Assembly (NCBI GenBank): GCA_017399405.1
Contig: JAFQCT010000010.1
Location: 149,430-213,429, forward strand
From: Clostridia bacterium
GTDB lineage: Bacteria; Bacillota; Clostridia; Oscillospirales; Acutalibacteraceae
DNA: 64,000 bases
Direction of reading: 5' to 3'
The notes beneath the pieces are model-generated. The model saw only the letters and a list, made by a program, of their open reading frames with translations, did no database searches and had not been told where the DNA came from. The translations under genes and the position numbers were made by a program. Below, piece by piece: positions 26,580 through 35,626 of the stretch; positions within the stretch are counted from its first letter, which is position 1, and each line of letters opens with the position of its first letter.

Positions 26580-27698
26580 ATGAAAATAATGTTCGTAGCA
26601 GGTGGCACAGGCGGTCATATTAACCCTGCAATCGCAGTGGCAAACGAGGTTAAACGCTTAGAGCCTAATGCAGAAATCCTTTTTGTAGGTACTGAAGGCA
26701 GAATGGAAACTCGTATTGTTCCCAATGCAGGTTTTGAACTGAAAACATTAAAAATGAATGGCTTTTCAAGAAATATGTCGTTAAGTGGCATTAAACAAAA
26801 TCTTGAAACTGTTTATCTTACATTAAAAGCATCAAGTGATGCTAAAAAGATTATAAGTGAATTTAAGCCCGATGTGGTTGTGGGATTCGGTGGCTATGTT
26901 ACAGGTCCCGTAGTTCGCACCGCAGTTAAAATGGGTGTTAAAACTGCAATTCACGAACAAAACGCATTCCCCGGTGTAGCAAATAAAGCACTTGCAAAGT
27001 TGGTTGATAAAGTAATGCTTACTTCTGCTGCTGCCGAAAAATATATGAAATGTAAAAATCCTCCTGTTGTAACAGGACTTCCCGTAAGACGCGAAATTAT
27101 CAAAACTGACCGCGATTTTGCCCGTGCAACATTAGGTCTTAAAAATGATGATATGCTTGTGCTTTCAATGGGTGGTTCACTTGGTGCAGATGCAATCAAT
27201 AACGCAGTTGTAACAATGCTTACAACTCTTAAAGACGAAAAAAACATCTGCTTTTTACACTCAACAGGTAAATACGGTAAATGGGTAGGGGAGAAACTTA
27301 CAGAAAACGGTGTTGCTTACGGAAAAGGCACAAATATCGAAATCCGTGAGTACATAGATAATATGGATATTTGTCTTCCTGCTTGCGATATTGTTATCAG
27401 TCGTGCAGGGGCATCATCTATTTCTGAAATCGCAATTTTAGGTAAACCGTCAATACTTATTCCGTCACCAAATGTGGCAGAAAATCATCAGTTCCATAAT
27501 GCTATGACATTAGCAGAAAATGACGGTGCAATACTTATTGAAGAAAAGAATCTTGACGGTGAAATTCTTGCAAAAACCGTGCAAGACCTTAAAAACAATC
27601 GTCAGAAATTAGATACAATCTCGCAAAATGCACTTAAAAATGCAAAAACAAATGCATTAAGTGAAATTTGTAAAATTGTAATGAGCTTAGCACAATAA
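26580..27698 (+). CDS. murG: UDP-GlcNAc:lipid I N-acetylglucosaminyltransferase
   Basis: A 372-residue GT-B glycosyltransferase that converts lipid I to lipid II at the membrane face. The N-terminal loop GGTGGHINPAIA, GFGGYVTGPVV with IHEQNAFPG, and the donor-site segment ISRAGASSISEIAILGKPSILIP (in two parts) are characteristic. The ATG at 26580 follows GAAGGA; the GTG at 26556 overlaps the end of ftsW and lacks a site. Confidence 0.95.
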   Translation: MKIMFVAGGTGGHINPAIAVANEVKRLEPNAEILFVGTEGRMETRIVPNAGFELKTLKMNGFSRNMSLSGIKQNLETVYLTLKASSDAKKIISEFKPDVVVGFGGYVTGPVVRTAVKMGVKTAIHEQNAFPGVANKALAKLVDKVMLTSAAAEKYMKCKNPPVVTGLPVRREIIKTDRDFARATLGLKNDDMLVLSMGGSLGADAINNAVVTMLTTLKDEKNICFLHSTGKYGKWVGEKLTENGVAYGKGTNIEIREYIDNMDICLPACDIVISRAGASSISEIAILGKPSILIPSPNVAENHQFHNAMTLAENDGAILIEEKNLDGEILAKTVQDLKNNRQKLDTISQNALKNAKTNALSEICKIVMSLAQ

Positions 27699-27760
27699 CA
27701 TTTTTTAACACTCTGCATAGTATGTGACGAAAGGCTATACTTGTAAAGGGTGTGTGAAAA

Positions 27761-29035
27761 TTGGATAAAATTATAATTAACGGTAATCGCAGATTAAATG
27801 GCGAAATTACTGTGCAAGGGGCAAAAAACAGCGTACTGCCAATACTTGTAGCAACACTACTTGTAAACGGTGTTTCAGTAATACATAATTGCCCGTTGCT
27901 TTCTGATGTTGAAGCAACAATCAAAATCTTATGTTATTTAGGTTGCACAGTTACTCGTGATGGGCATACAGTTACAGTTGATTCAACAAATGTAAACCGT
28001 AATGATGTTCCCGATAACCTGATGCGTGAAATGCGTTCATCAATTGTATTTTTAGGTGGAATACTTGGCAGAATGGGTAAAGCAGTCCTGTCAACTCCGG
28101 GTGGTTGTGAAATAGGACTTAGACCTATCGACTTACATCTTTCATCAATGGAACAGTTTGGTGCAACTGTTACAACAGAAAACGGATTTTTAGTCTGTTC
28201 AGCAGAAGAAAAAGGCTTAATCGGAACGCGAATTACCTTGTCGTTCCCAAGCGTAGGTGCTACTGAAAATATAATCCTTGCAGCAGTACTTGCCAAAGGT
28301 ACAACAATAATTACAAATGCCGCTCGTGAGCCTGAAATCAGCGATTTGGCCGATTTCTTAAACCGTTGTGGTGCAAGAATACACGGTGCAGGTGACAGCA
28401 CGGTAACAATTGAGGGTGTAGGCAAACTTTATCCTACAGAACATACTGTTATTCCCGATAGAATAGTAGCCTCAACTTATATGATTGCGTGTGCTATGAC
28501 AAATGGTAAAATCTGTCTGCGAGATATAATTCCTGCTCATATCGGGCCAACAATTCAACCTTTGCGTGAAGCAGGGTGTGATGTGACGGTTAGTGGCAGA
28601 TGGGTGTGTTTGAGTGCCCCGCCAAAACTAAAAAGAATACGAATGATTAGAACAATGCCTTATCCAGGATTTCCAACAGATGTTCAGGCACAGATGATGG
28701 CTTTAACTACGGTCTGTGAAGGCACAAGCGTAATTGTAGAAAATATTTTCGAAAGTCGTTTTAAGCATATTGGTGAGTTGCTTCGATTTGGTGCAAAAAT
28801 CAATGTTGAGGGCAGAATGGCGGTAATTGAAGGTGTTAAACATCTTAACGGTGCAACAGTTAGGGCAACCGATTTGCGTGGCGGTTCGGCAATGTTTCTT
28901 GCAGGGCTTAACGCTTACGGTACAACAGAAATCACAGAAATTCATCATATAGACAGAGGTTATGAACAACCTGAAAAAGTTCTTGAAGATTTAGGTGCAG
29001 ATATTAAAAGGGTGAAGGACGATGAAAAAAACTAA
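27761..29035 (+). CDS. murA: UDP-N-acetylglucosamine 1-carboxyvinyltransferase
   Basis: A 424-residue EPSP synthase-like enzyme that adds enolpyruvate to UDP-GlcNAc, the first committed step of wall synthesis and the target of fosfomycin. It has VQGAKNSVLPILVA at the N-terminus and the active-site loop STPGGCEIGLRPIDLHL with the Cys that fosfomycin modifies, followed by later family segments (PGFPTDVQAQMMAL). The start is TTG, with AAAGGGTG upstream. It overlaps divIB by 14 bases. Confidence 0.94.
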   Translation: MDKIIINGNRRLNGEITVQGAKNSVLPILVATLLVNGVSVIHNCPLLSDVEATIKILCYLGCTVTRDGHTVTVDSTNVNRNDVPDNLMREMRSSIVFLGGILGRMGKAVLSTPGGCEIGLRPIDLHLSSMEQFGATVTTENGFLVCSAEEKGLIGTRITLSFPSVGATENIILAAVLAKGTTIITNAAREPEISDLADFLNRCGARIHGAGDSTVTIEGVGKLYPTEHTVIPDRIVASTYMIACAMTNGKICLRDIIPAHIGPTIQPLREAGCDVTVSGRWVCLSAPPKLKRIRMIRTMPYPGFPTDVQAQMMALTTVCEGTSVIVENIFESRFKHIGELLRFGAKINVEGRMAVIEGVKHLNGATVRATDLRGGSAMFLAGLNAYGTTEITEIHHIDRGYEQPEKVLEDLGADIKRVKDDEKN

Positions 29036-29957
29036 CAATCCGAATACTTCCCGTAATAGTCAACTTTCGGGTAATGAGCGAATTGTAAATCGTACAAATC
29101 AACGCAGAAAAAAGAATAAAAGAAAAAAACTGATTTTCCGTGCAGTGTTGTGCTTTATTTTCCTTTGTATAGGTATAATCTTTGCACTTACAATGTTTTT
29201 TAATATAAGCGAAATTACCGTAACGGGTGATACAGTTTATTCTTCAGAAGATATAATTGAAAAAAGTGGCGTAGTTATAGGGGATAACCTGATTTTCGTA
29301 TCTAAAAAGAAAATCAATGAGCAAGTTTCAACTGAACTTCCTTATGTAGGGTCAGTAAAGGTGAAAAGACATCTGCCAACAAAACTTGAACTTATAGTTA
29401 CAAAAACAGACGCAGTTTATGCTGTTGTGATTGACGGTTACTATACTTTGCTTGATGCAAACGGTAAAGTCCTTGAAAAAGACCTTGAATATGTTGCTGA
29501 AAATATAATTTTACTTAATATCGGCGAAATCACATCATCAGAATTAGGCAGAAAAATATGCGGAACAAGTGAAGAGTATCTTGAAAAACTTATTGATATT
29601 CGTAACGCTTGTAATGAGTGTGGAATTGATGATATTACCGCTATTGACTTGTCAGAAATTTATGACATAAAACTCACATATCAGGGCAGAATAATTCTTG
29701 AACTTGGTGAAACAACAAAGGATAATCTTTATAAAAAATTGTCATTGGGTAAAGCGGCAATTGATACACAAAATGAAGAAAATATGCTTTATCGTGGCAC
29801 AATAAATCTAACGGTTGATGGCAAAGGTTATTGGTCTGAAGAAACTTCAACCACCGAGCCACAAACAGAAGTTGAGGAGTCAACAACTGATGTAGCAGGG
29901 GATGAAAGCACAACAAAACCTGAAAACACAGAGTCAACAACGAACAAAGTTGCATAA
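29022..29957 (+). CDS. divIB: Cell division protein DivIB/FtsQ
   Basis: A 311-residue bitopic membrane protein. A basic cytoplasmic part of about 40 residues precedes one membrane helix, then a POTRA domain (MFFNISEITVTGDTVYSSEDI), the FtsQ/DivIB beta domain (PYVGSVKVKRHLPTKLEL) and a Thr/Glu-rich, disordered tail of about 45 residues. DivIB stabilises the FtsL-DivIC complex in the divisome. Position before ftsZ agrees. The tail is longer and more repetitive than usual. Confidence 0.88.
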   Translation: MKKTNNPNTSRNSQLSGNERIVNRTNQRRKKNKRKKLIFRAVLCFIFLCIGIIFALTMFFNISEITVTGDTVYSSEDIIEKSGVVIGDNLIFVSKKKINEQVSTELPYVGSVKVKRHLPTKLELIVTKTDAVYAVVIDGYYTLLDANGKVLEKDLEYVAENIILLNIGEITSSELGRKICGTSEEYLEKLIDIRNACNECGIDDITAIDLSEIYDIKLTYQGRIILELGETTKDNLYKKLSLGKAAIDTQNEENMLYRGTINLTVDGKGYWSEETSTTEPQTEVEESTTDVAGDESTTKPENTESTTNKVA

Positions 29958-30015
29958 AAAAGTAAAAAAATAGTTGAAAAACTATAAAAAAATAAAAAAA
30001 TCTATAAATTATGTA

Positions 30016-30044
30016 TTGCATTTATTTCAAGTTGGTGATAAAAT
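30016..30044 (+). promoter_or_regulatory. Promoter of ftsZ
   Basis: TTGCAT (30016-30021), 17 bases, TAAAAT (30039-30044). It would let ftsZ be transcribed apart from the upstream wall genes. Confidence 0.6.
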
Positions 30045-30103
30045 AAACTGTAATTATATAATCAATAGGTGTGAAATTTTCTATACATAGGAGGATGTTA
30101 AAA

Positions 30104-31180
30104 ATGGCATTCGAAATTGATAATCAGTATCAGGACATTGCAAACATTAAAGTAATCGGCGTTGGTGGCGGCGGCGGTAACGCAGTTGACCGTATGGCTA
30201 AGGCTGGTATTTCAGGTGTTGAACTTATCGCAGTTAATACAGATAAGCAGGCACTTGCTCGTTCACTCGCAAAACCAATCCCAATTGGTGAAAAAGTAAC
30301 ATCAGGTCGTGGTGCAGGTGCAAAACCTGAAGTTGGCCAGAAGTCAGCTGAAGAAAGTCGTGATTCAATCGTTGAAGCACTTGACGATGCACAAATGGTA
30401 TTTATCACAGCTGGTATGGGCGGCGGCACAGGTACAGGTGCAGCTCCAATTATTGCTGAAATCGCTAAAGGTAAAGGTATCCTTACAGTTGGTATCGTTA
30501 CAAAACCTTTCGCATTTGAAGGCTCACACAGAATGAAACAGGCTGAAGCAGGTATCGCAGAACTTGCACAGCATGTTGACTCTCTTATCGTTATTCCTAA
30601 CGAAAGACTTAAATATGTTTCTGACCAGAAAATCACATTTGCAAACGCTTTCGGTATTGCTGATGATGTTCTTCGTCAGGGTGTAAACTCAGTTACAGAC
30701 CTTATTACAATGCCTGCATTCATTAACCTTGACTTTGCCGATGTTACAGCAGTTATGAAAGACGCTGGCCACGCTCATATGGGTATCGGTCGTGCAAGCG
30801 GTAAAGATAAGGCAGAACAGGCTGCAAACTCAGCTATTTCAAGCCCACTTCTTGAAACAACAATTTCAGGTGCTAAGGGCGTTATTATCAGCATTACAGC
30901 ATCTCCTGACATTACTCTTGAAGATGTTGACACAGCAGCAGGTATCGTTCGTGCTCAGGCTGATGAAGATGCAAACATCATCTTCGGTGTTGCATTTGAC
31001 GAAAAACTTGATGACGAAATGATTGTTACTGTAATTGCAACAGGCTTCGGTCTTGATTCAAACGGTGTAGCAAAGAAACCTTTCTACAACGGTGCTATGG
31101 AAGACATCAGCTCAAACGGTGGCAACTACGGTGCTGACGATGAAATGGACATTCTTGACCTTTTCAAAAGCAAGAGATAA
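30104..31180 (+). CDS. ftsZ: Cell division GTPase FtsZ
   Basis: A 358-residue tubulin homologue that forms the Z-ring. It contains IKVIGVGGGGGNAVDRM at the N-terminus, the GTP signature GGGTGTGAAP near residue 105, and the T7-loop region NLDFADVTAVMKDAGHAHMGIG with the catalytic Asp. The C-terminal tail is short and ends DDEMDILDLFKSKR, a conserved peptide for partner binding. The ATG at 30104 follows AGGAGG by nine bases; upstream in-frame starts are too close to or before that site. No ftsA lies upstream. Confidence 0.97.
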   Translation: MAFEIDNQYQDIANIKVIGVGGGGGNAVDRMAKAGISGVELIAVNTDKQALARSLAKPIPIGEKVTSGRGAGAKPEVGQKSAEESRDSIVEALDDAQMVFITAGMGGGTGTGAAPIIAEIAKGKGILTVGIVTKPFAFEGSHRMKQAEAGIAELAQHVDSLIVIPNERLKYVSDQKITFANAFGIADDVLRQGVNSVTDLITMPAFINLDFADVTAVMKDAGHAHMGIGRASGKDKAEQAANSAISSPLLETTISGAKGVIISITASPDITLEDVDTAAGIVRAQADEDANIIFGVAFDEKLDDEMIVTVIATGFGLDSNGVAKKPFYNGAMEDISSNGGNYGADDEMDILDLFKSKR

Positions 31181-31196
31181 TTAAATAACAAAAAAT

Positions 31197-31226
31197 AATC
31201 CCTCGACATAAGTCGGGGGATTTTTT
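31197..31226 (+). terminator. Terminator of ftsZ
   Basis: AATCCCTCGAC pairs with GTCGGGGGATT around ATAA, followed by TTTT. It marks the end of the dcw cluster and separates it from the convergent regulator gene. Confidence 0.9.
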
Positions 31227-31244
31227 ATGCCCTTTATGATATTT

Positions 31245-31547
31245 TTATAACGACTTAATAAACTCTGTAAGCAACTGTAACTGCTTGTCGTTAAGTCCCT
31301 TTGCGTTGTTTACAAGTTCTTTCATAAGAATAGGGTACTTTTCTTCTTCATTAAAAAACTGTGACGGAGTAATACCTAAATATTCACAAATATAAAAGAA
31401 ACCTTGCATTGATGGCATTGCGTAATTATTTTCAATCTTGTTAATATAACTTTCACTTTGTCCTAAAGACAAGCTCATATCTCTCGCCGAAACACCTTTT
31501 TCTTGACGAAGCTCGGCAAGTCTTTTTGAAAAACCTTCATAATACAT
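31245..31547 (-). CDS. XRE-family helix-turn-helix regulator
   Basis: A 100-residue Cro/CI-like DNA-binding protein: FSKRLAELRQEKGVSARDMS, then the recognition helix in LGQSESYINKIENNYAMPSM, followed by a short C-terminal helix region (LGITPSQFFNEEEK). There is no sensor domain. The ATG at 31547 has GGAGG upstream on the minus strand. It diverges from the secreted-protein gene at 31845, and the nearly 300-base space between them could hold its operator. Target genes are unknown. Confidence 0.88.
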   Translation of the reverse strand: MYYEGFSKRLAELRQEKGVSARDMSLSLGQSESYINKIENNYAMPSMQGFFYICEYLGITPSQFFNEEEKYPILMKELVNNAKGLNDKQLQLLTEFIKSL

Positions 31548-31641
31548 TGGCTTACACCTCCAAAATAATCATACATCTGTCTCTATCAACATTATAATTC
31601 AAACTATAAATTATTTCGGATACTAAAAAGAAACATTTTGC

Positions 31642-31670
31642 TTGACATAAATAAAATAAAGATATATAAT
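31642..31670 (+). promoter_or_regulatory. Strong promoter of the secreted Ig-like protein gene
   Basis: TTGACA (31642-31647), 17 bases, TATAAT (31665-31670). The start codon is about 170 bases downstream, so the transcript has a long leader. The leader contains a hairpin GACTTGT-TTTT-ACAAGTC (31761-31778). Confidence 0.8.
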
Positions 31671-31844
31671 CTATATAGTTGATATTACTAATATTTAGAA
31701 GATGTACTTTTTAATAAAAATCTTGCAATTTTGCAGTATTTTTCGATATTTTTGCATTTAGACTTGTTTTTACAAGTCAATAATGTAATATATATTTTAA
31801 CCAATAAAACAAATGTTTTTTGTTTTAATTATAGGAGGATTATT

Positions 31845-32879
31845 ATGAAAAAATTCACAAAAGCAATCAGCACATTACTTGTAGTGGCACTTGTGGTTGC
31901 AATGGCAACAGTTTCAGCATTTGCAACAGATGTTGAAGCAGTGTCAATCTCAGTTGTTTCAGGACCTGACAAAACAGTTTATTATGAAGGTCTTGACAGT
32001 TATGAAAACGAAATCTGGTGTGACGCTACCGGTATGGTGCTTGAAGTAACATTCAGCGACAGTTCAACAGAACTTATTACTGTTGACGAGTATTCTTATG
32101 TTGATATGTATGTTGTTGACTATGTTATCGGCGAAAACGAAGCAATCGTTGAATTCTACGGTACAGACGATTACGACACATACCTTGAAACAACTTATAC
32201 AGTAACAGTTGAAGAGTCACCTGTAGAGTCTGTTGAAGTTACAAAAATGCCAACAAAAACAGAATACGATATGGACACAGATGTTCTCACAAGAGATAAC
32301 TTTACTCTTGACTATCTCTATGAGTCAGACCCTGAAACAATGGACGAAATGCTTAGCGAAATGGGTATGACATTTGAAGATTTGAAAGCTTTTTATGAAG
32401 AAAACCCAGACCTTTATGAAATGATTCTTGATTTAACATTCTCAGATTTTGATACAATTCTTAATCTTGATACAGAAGGTATGGAAATTCTTGTAACTTT
32501 CAAAGATGGTACAACTGAAACAGTTACAAGTGATGAAGATTATATCACATATAATGGTGAAGAATATCCAATTTATGTTGAACAGCTTGACGAAGTTACA
32601 GAAGGCGAAAACACATTTATAGTAAATGTTATGGGCGCAGAAACAGAGTTTGTGGTTAATGTTGTATCAGCAAACGATAACGATAATAACAACGACAATA
32701 CAAATAACGATGCAAACAATGAAAACAATAATACAACAAAACCTGACACAGATAAAAACGATAACAAAAACCCTGTAATTCCAAATACAGACGGTGGTGT
32801 GTCAGTAGTAGCATCAGCAGTGTTAGCTCTTGCATCAGGCCTCGGCATCGCCCTCATCCCATCAAAGAAAGAAAAATAA
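31845..32879 (+). CDS. Secreted Ig-like domain protein with C-terminal membrane anchor
   Basis: A 344-residue exported protein. A signal peptide ends at AFA/T (about residue 27). Two Ig-like beta repeats follow (about 33-115 and 116-275), with KTVYYEGLDSYEN and KTEYDMDTDVLT as related openings. Next comes an Asn/Asp-rich linker (about 283-312), then PNTDGG, a hydrophobic segment and the tail PSKKEK. The end resembles a cell-wall sorting signal with a degenerate LPXTG motif or a plain membrane anchor. It is very acidic. No sortase is nearby. The ATG at 31845 follows AGGAGG; the upstream frame is part of the leader. Binding partner unknown. Confidence 0.78.
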   Translation: MKKFTKAISTLLVVALVVAMATVSAFATDVEAVSISVVSGPDKTVYYEGLDSYENEIWCDATGMVLEVTFSDSSTELITVDEYSYVDMYVVDYVIGENEAIVEFYGTDDYDTYLETTYTVTVEESPVESVEVTKMPTKTEYDMDTDVLTRDNFTLDYLYESDPETMDEMLSEMGMTFEDLKAFYEENPDLYEMILDLTFSDFDTILNLDTEGMEILVTFKDGTTETVTSDEDYITYNGEEYPIYVEQLDEVTEGENTFIVNVMGAETEFVVNVVSANDNDNNNDNTNNDANNENNNTTKPDTDKNDNKNPVIPNTDGGVSVVASAVLALASGLGIALIPSKKEK

Positions 32880-32885
32880 TTTCGC

Positions 32886-32964
32886 GTAGTGGCAGGCTTC
32901 CACGCCTGCGTGTATTTCTAAATTAAATGACCATGTAGGGACAGACATCCTTGCCTGTCCCTAT
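32886..32964. repeat. Two adjacent intergenic palindromes
   Basis: GCAGGC-TTCCAC-GCCTGC (about 32891-32908) is followed by TAGGGACAG...CTGTCCCTA (32936-32964). The second belongs to the same kind of unit as the degraded copy at 9606-9641. They probably end transcription of the upstream gene. Confidence 0.7.
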
Positions 32965-32971
32965 AATTTTA

Positions 32972-33000
32972 TTGCATTTCAATTATATCTGTGCTATCAT
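32972..33000 (+). promoter_or_regulatory. Promoter of the membrane protein gene at 33026
   Basis: TTGCAT (32972-32977), 17 bases, TATCAT (32995-33000). Confidence 0.55.
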
Positions 33001-33025
33001 AAACTTATGAAAAGGGGGATTGAAT

Positions 33026-34219
33026 ATGTTTGGTAATTTCAAAATATCCAACGAAGAATATATTTCAGCACTAACTGAAATCAATGGTGTTGCACCTGAA
33101 AATTGGTTTGTTGCAAGAAATAAAGGTAAAGACAAAAAAGTAAATCGTGGTTATCTTGTAAATAATACAGAAGATACCATTCAACTTATCCCAATCAAAA
33201 AAGAAAATAAAGTATACATAATTGATAAAGAAAATGTAATAACACTTTCTAAAATAGAAGAAATTACAAAGATAGTTTATGTATTAGACGATTTATACAG
33301 TTTCTTGAGAATTCACTTGAACAATGGATTTGTTTATAGATTAAGAGTATACAATGTTTTTAACAATAAAATACGAAGAAATAATTTTGAGAAATTTAGA
33401 AAACCATATAAAAAACAATCTGTAAAAGCACAACTTTCATTAGCTGTTTTTTATGTTATATTTGTTACATTGTTTGCTGCAGAAATATTGTATGGCGTTC
33501 TTAATATACCCAACAATTCTAAATTGTATTATCATTATAATTTAGCAAAAGATTTAAGACAATCAATTGATAGTGGACAATTTGATGAATATATGGAAGT
33601 AACATTACAGCCATATCAAAAAGGCGATTTGAAACTCGATGGAGATTTTTTAACAACAACTTGTGAAAATATTCGTATAAATATTCCTGATAATTGTACA
33701 TTGGCTGAAGATAGTTCTACTGAAAATATGGTGGTTTATACTACTGGATTTGACAAAGAAAATAAATTAACCATAATGATTGATTACATTCCTTATGATT
33801 ATTCTGACAGTGGTAGCGAAGAGTACAGAAAGTTTGTTGATATTGTCAGGGATGCAAGTATAAAAGAGTTTGGAGTTTCATTAGACCAACAATATAACCA
33901 CACAAAAGCTATGTGGATGATAAATAATCTTCGAGAAAACATCAACTATTTTAATTATAAAGAAGTCGTAATGTATAGAGCTATGATTGTAACAAAATCA
34001 ATTATGTGTAGTGGTATAAATAAATTTTACGATGTGAATACACCAAGTTATTGTGGATTTATTAGTGAACGCGTGATTGGAAATGGTATTGTTATAACTT
34101 TAGATTTTTATTCTTATGATAGTCTGGACGAAGAATATCAAGTAACTATAATAATGACAAACCAAGATAAAGATGAAGCCTATAAAATCCTCAACTCTGT
34201 TGAACTCATAACAGAATAA
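33026..34219 (+). CDS. Hypothetical membrane protein
   Basis: A 397-residue protein I do not recognise. The first 125 residues form a basic cytoplasmic part rich in beta strands and reminiscent of a PH-like fold (DTIQLIPIKKENKVYIID). One membrane helix follows (about 136-157, LAVFYVIFVTLFAAEILYGV), then an extracytoplasmic domain of about 240 residues with few Cys. Base composition is more AT-rich than in its neighbours, and the gene stands alone between repeats and a terminator, so it may be an accessory gene. The ATG at 33026 follows AAAGGGGG. Confidence 0.7.
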   Translation: MFGNFKISNEEYISALTEINGVAPENWFVARNKGKDKKVNRGYLVNNTEDTIQLIPIKKENKVYIIDKENVITLSKIEEITKIVYVLDDLYSFLRIHLNNGFVYRLRVYNVFNNKIRRNNFEKFRKPYKKQSVKAQLSLAVFYVIFVTLFAAEILYGVLNIPNNSKLYYHYNLAKDLRQSIDSGQFDEYMEVTLQPYQKGDLKLDGDFLTTTCENIRINIPDNCTLAEDSSTENMVVYTTGFDKENKLTIMIDYIPYDYSDSGSEEYRKFVDIVRDASIKEFGVSLDQQYNHTKAMWMINNLRENINYFNYKEVVMYRAMIVTKSIMCSGINKFYDVNTPSYCGFISERVIGNGIVITLDFYSYDSLDEEYQVTIIMTNQDKDEAYKILNSVELITE

Positions 34220-34225
34220 AACTAA

Positions 34226-34254
34226 CCCCCGTATACTCTGTACGGGGGCATTTT
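34226..34254 (+). terminator. Terminator between convergent genes
   Basis: CCCCCGTA (34226-34233) pairs with TACGGGGG (34241-34248), followed by CATTTT. Confidence 0.75.
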
Positions 34255-34260
34255 CATATC

Positions 34261-34476
34261 TCACAACTTAAAATCTTCAGGATTATATTTTTCTAATTCA
34301 ATAGGTCTTTTTGGTTGTCTTTTCAAAACATCGTAATCGAATTTTCTACAAGCAAAATCCTTTTCAACAACTCCCTTTTTCTTGCAAAGCACAGTTTCTC
34401 CGTCAGGGGATAACTTACCATACGAACAGTATGAGCAAGATGGGGAGATTTCTTTTTTATTCAATAACTTTTTCAT
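34261..34476 (-). CDS. Small conserved Cys-containing protein
   Basis: A 71-residue protein with four Cys in the arrangement CSYCSYG...LCKKKG...ACRKF, then a basic Pro-rich end (KRQPKRPIELEKYNPEDFKL). Similar small proteins are, as far as I know, common next to ylbJ-type genes in Clostridia, but no function is established. The four Cys suggest a small zinc site. The start at 34476 (MKKLLNKKEI) is preceded by GGTGAT; the longer reading to 34521 would overlap ylbJ. Confidence 0.7.
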   Translation of the reverse strand: MKKLLNKKEISPSCSYCSYGKLSPDGETVLCKKKGVVEKDFACRKFDYDVLKRQPKRPIELEKYNPEDFKL

Positions 34477-34495
34477 TTTAATCACCGTATTCATT

Positions 34496-35545
34496 CTACC
34501 ACACTTTTTTCTTCCTATCAATATCCAAAATCATAATTATACACATAATTGCAAAAGTGAAAAATGCAGGCAATGATACCGAAAATGTTGCAACCGTCAT
34601 ATTCTGTGCAGATGCAAAAACATCAATTTCAATAGGAAAAACAAGTAATAATAAATAAGATATAAAAGCTGCAATCGCACCATTAAGTACTCTGCATACA
34701 AAAAAATGTGAATATTTAACCCCACATTCTTTTAATTCAGAAAGCACCTGACAATGTACACAAATCCCACCAAACCCAATTATAGCAGTAATAACGGGAA
34801 TAGGCATTTTACCCGCTAATATTACGCAACCGTTAGTCACTTCAAGAAAAGATGAAACCGCAGTATAAACGCTCTCATTTTCTATACAGATTTTAAGACA
34901 ATTTGTGATTGCACTAAAAATCACCACCCACGCACAAATCCCAAGTACTGTTTGTAATGCGTCAGATACTGCTGAAGACAACGATACAAGTGTATTGGGG
35001 CTTCGTGTAAGCTCTTTTAACTCGTCTTTGTCACCTAAAAACCTTGTAAATATACCAATAATAAGTGAAGATAAGCAAAGAGAAACAAACATAATTACCC
35101 CTGCTTTTGCACTACCAAGCATATTAACGCCAACTGCAGTAATTATAAATGCCGGTCCACCATTCATACAAAAAATACATAATCGTTGTGCTTGCTTTTG
35201 GGTAATAGAGTTTTCTCTTAAAAGATTACCTATCATTTTAATCCCAACAGGAAATCCACCAATCATCGACATAATAATTACAGGCACAGCACATGCAGGT
35301 TGACGAAATAAAAACTTTGAAACAGGAGTTAAAAACTTATATGCAAACTGAAAAAGATTTGATTTGATTATGTATGTTGAAAGCACCATAAAAGGGAAAA
35401 GCGATGGTAAAATTATATAAAAGCATACTTTAAGACCTTCTGTAACGCCACTTGTTACAGTATCGGGAAACTTAAACATAAAAACAAGGCACAATAGCAC
35501 CGCACTAATCTGAAAAACACTTTTTTTGAATTTAATCACAACCAT
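34496..35545 (-). CDS. ylbJ: Sporulation integral membrane protein YlbJ
   Basis: A 349-residue polytopic protein with about eight membrane helices and the 'nucleoside recognition/Gate' repeat pattern: ILPSLFPFMVLSTYI, SMIGGFPVGIKMIGNLL and FCMNGGPAFIITAVGV. This pattern identifies YlbJ, a SigE-controlled protein needed for spore cortex formation in Bacillus subtilis. Its presence indicates a spore-former. It is transcribed away from yqfC-yqfD, also sporulation genes. The ATG at 35545 has GGTGAG upstream. Confidence 0.85.
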   Translation of the reverse strand: MVVIKFKKSVFQISAVLLCLVFMFKFPDTVTSGVTEGLKVCFYIILPSLFPFMVLSTYIIKSNLFQFAYKFLTPVSKFLFRQPACAVPVIIMSMIGGFPVGIKMIGNLLRENSITQKQAQRLCIFCMNGGPAFIITAVGVNMLGSAKAGVIMFVSLCLSSLIIGIFTRFLGDKDELKELTRSPNTLVSLSSAVSDALQTVLGICAWVVIFSAITNCLKICIENESVYTAVSSFLEVTNGCVILAGKMPIPVITAIIGFGGICVHCQVLSELKECGVKYSHFFVCRVLNGAIAAFISYLLLLVFPIEIDVFASAQNMTVATFSVSLPAFFTFAIMCIIMILDIDRKKKVW

Positions 35546-35626
35546 AATCTCACCAATAAATTATATTGTTTTTAAGACTTAATAATGAATTAAATTCATA
35601 TAAATAACTGTAAGTGAGGTGTTTTT

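Noticed and set aside
27934-28425. Long minus-strand open frame inside murA
   Set aside because: It is an antisense shadow of a conserved gene with biased codon use. The same applies to 30130-30636 inside ftsZ.
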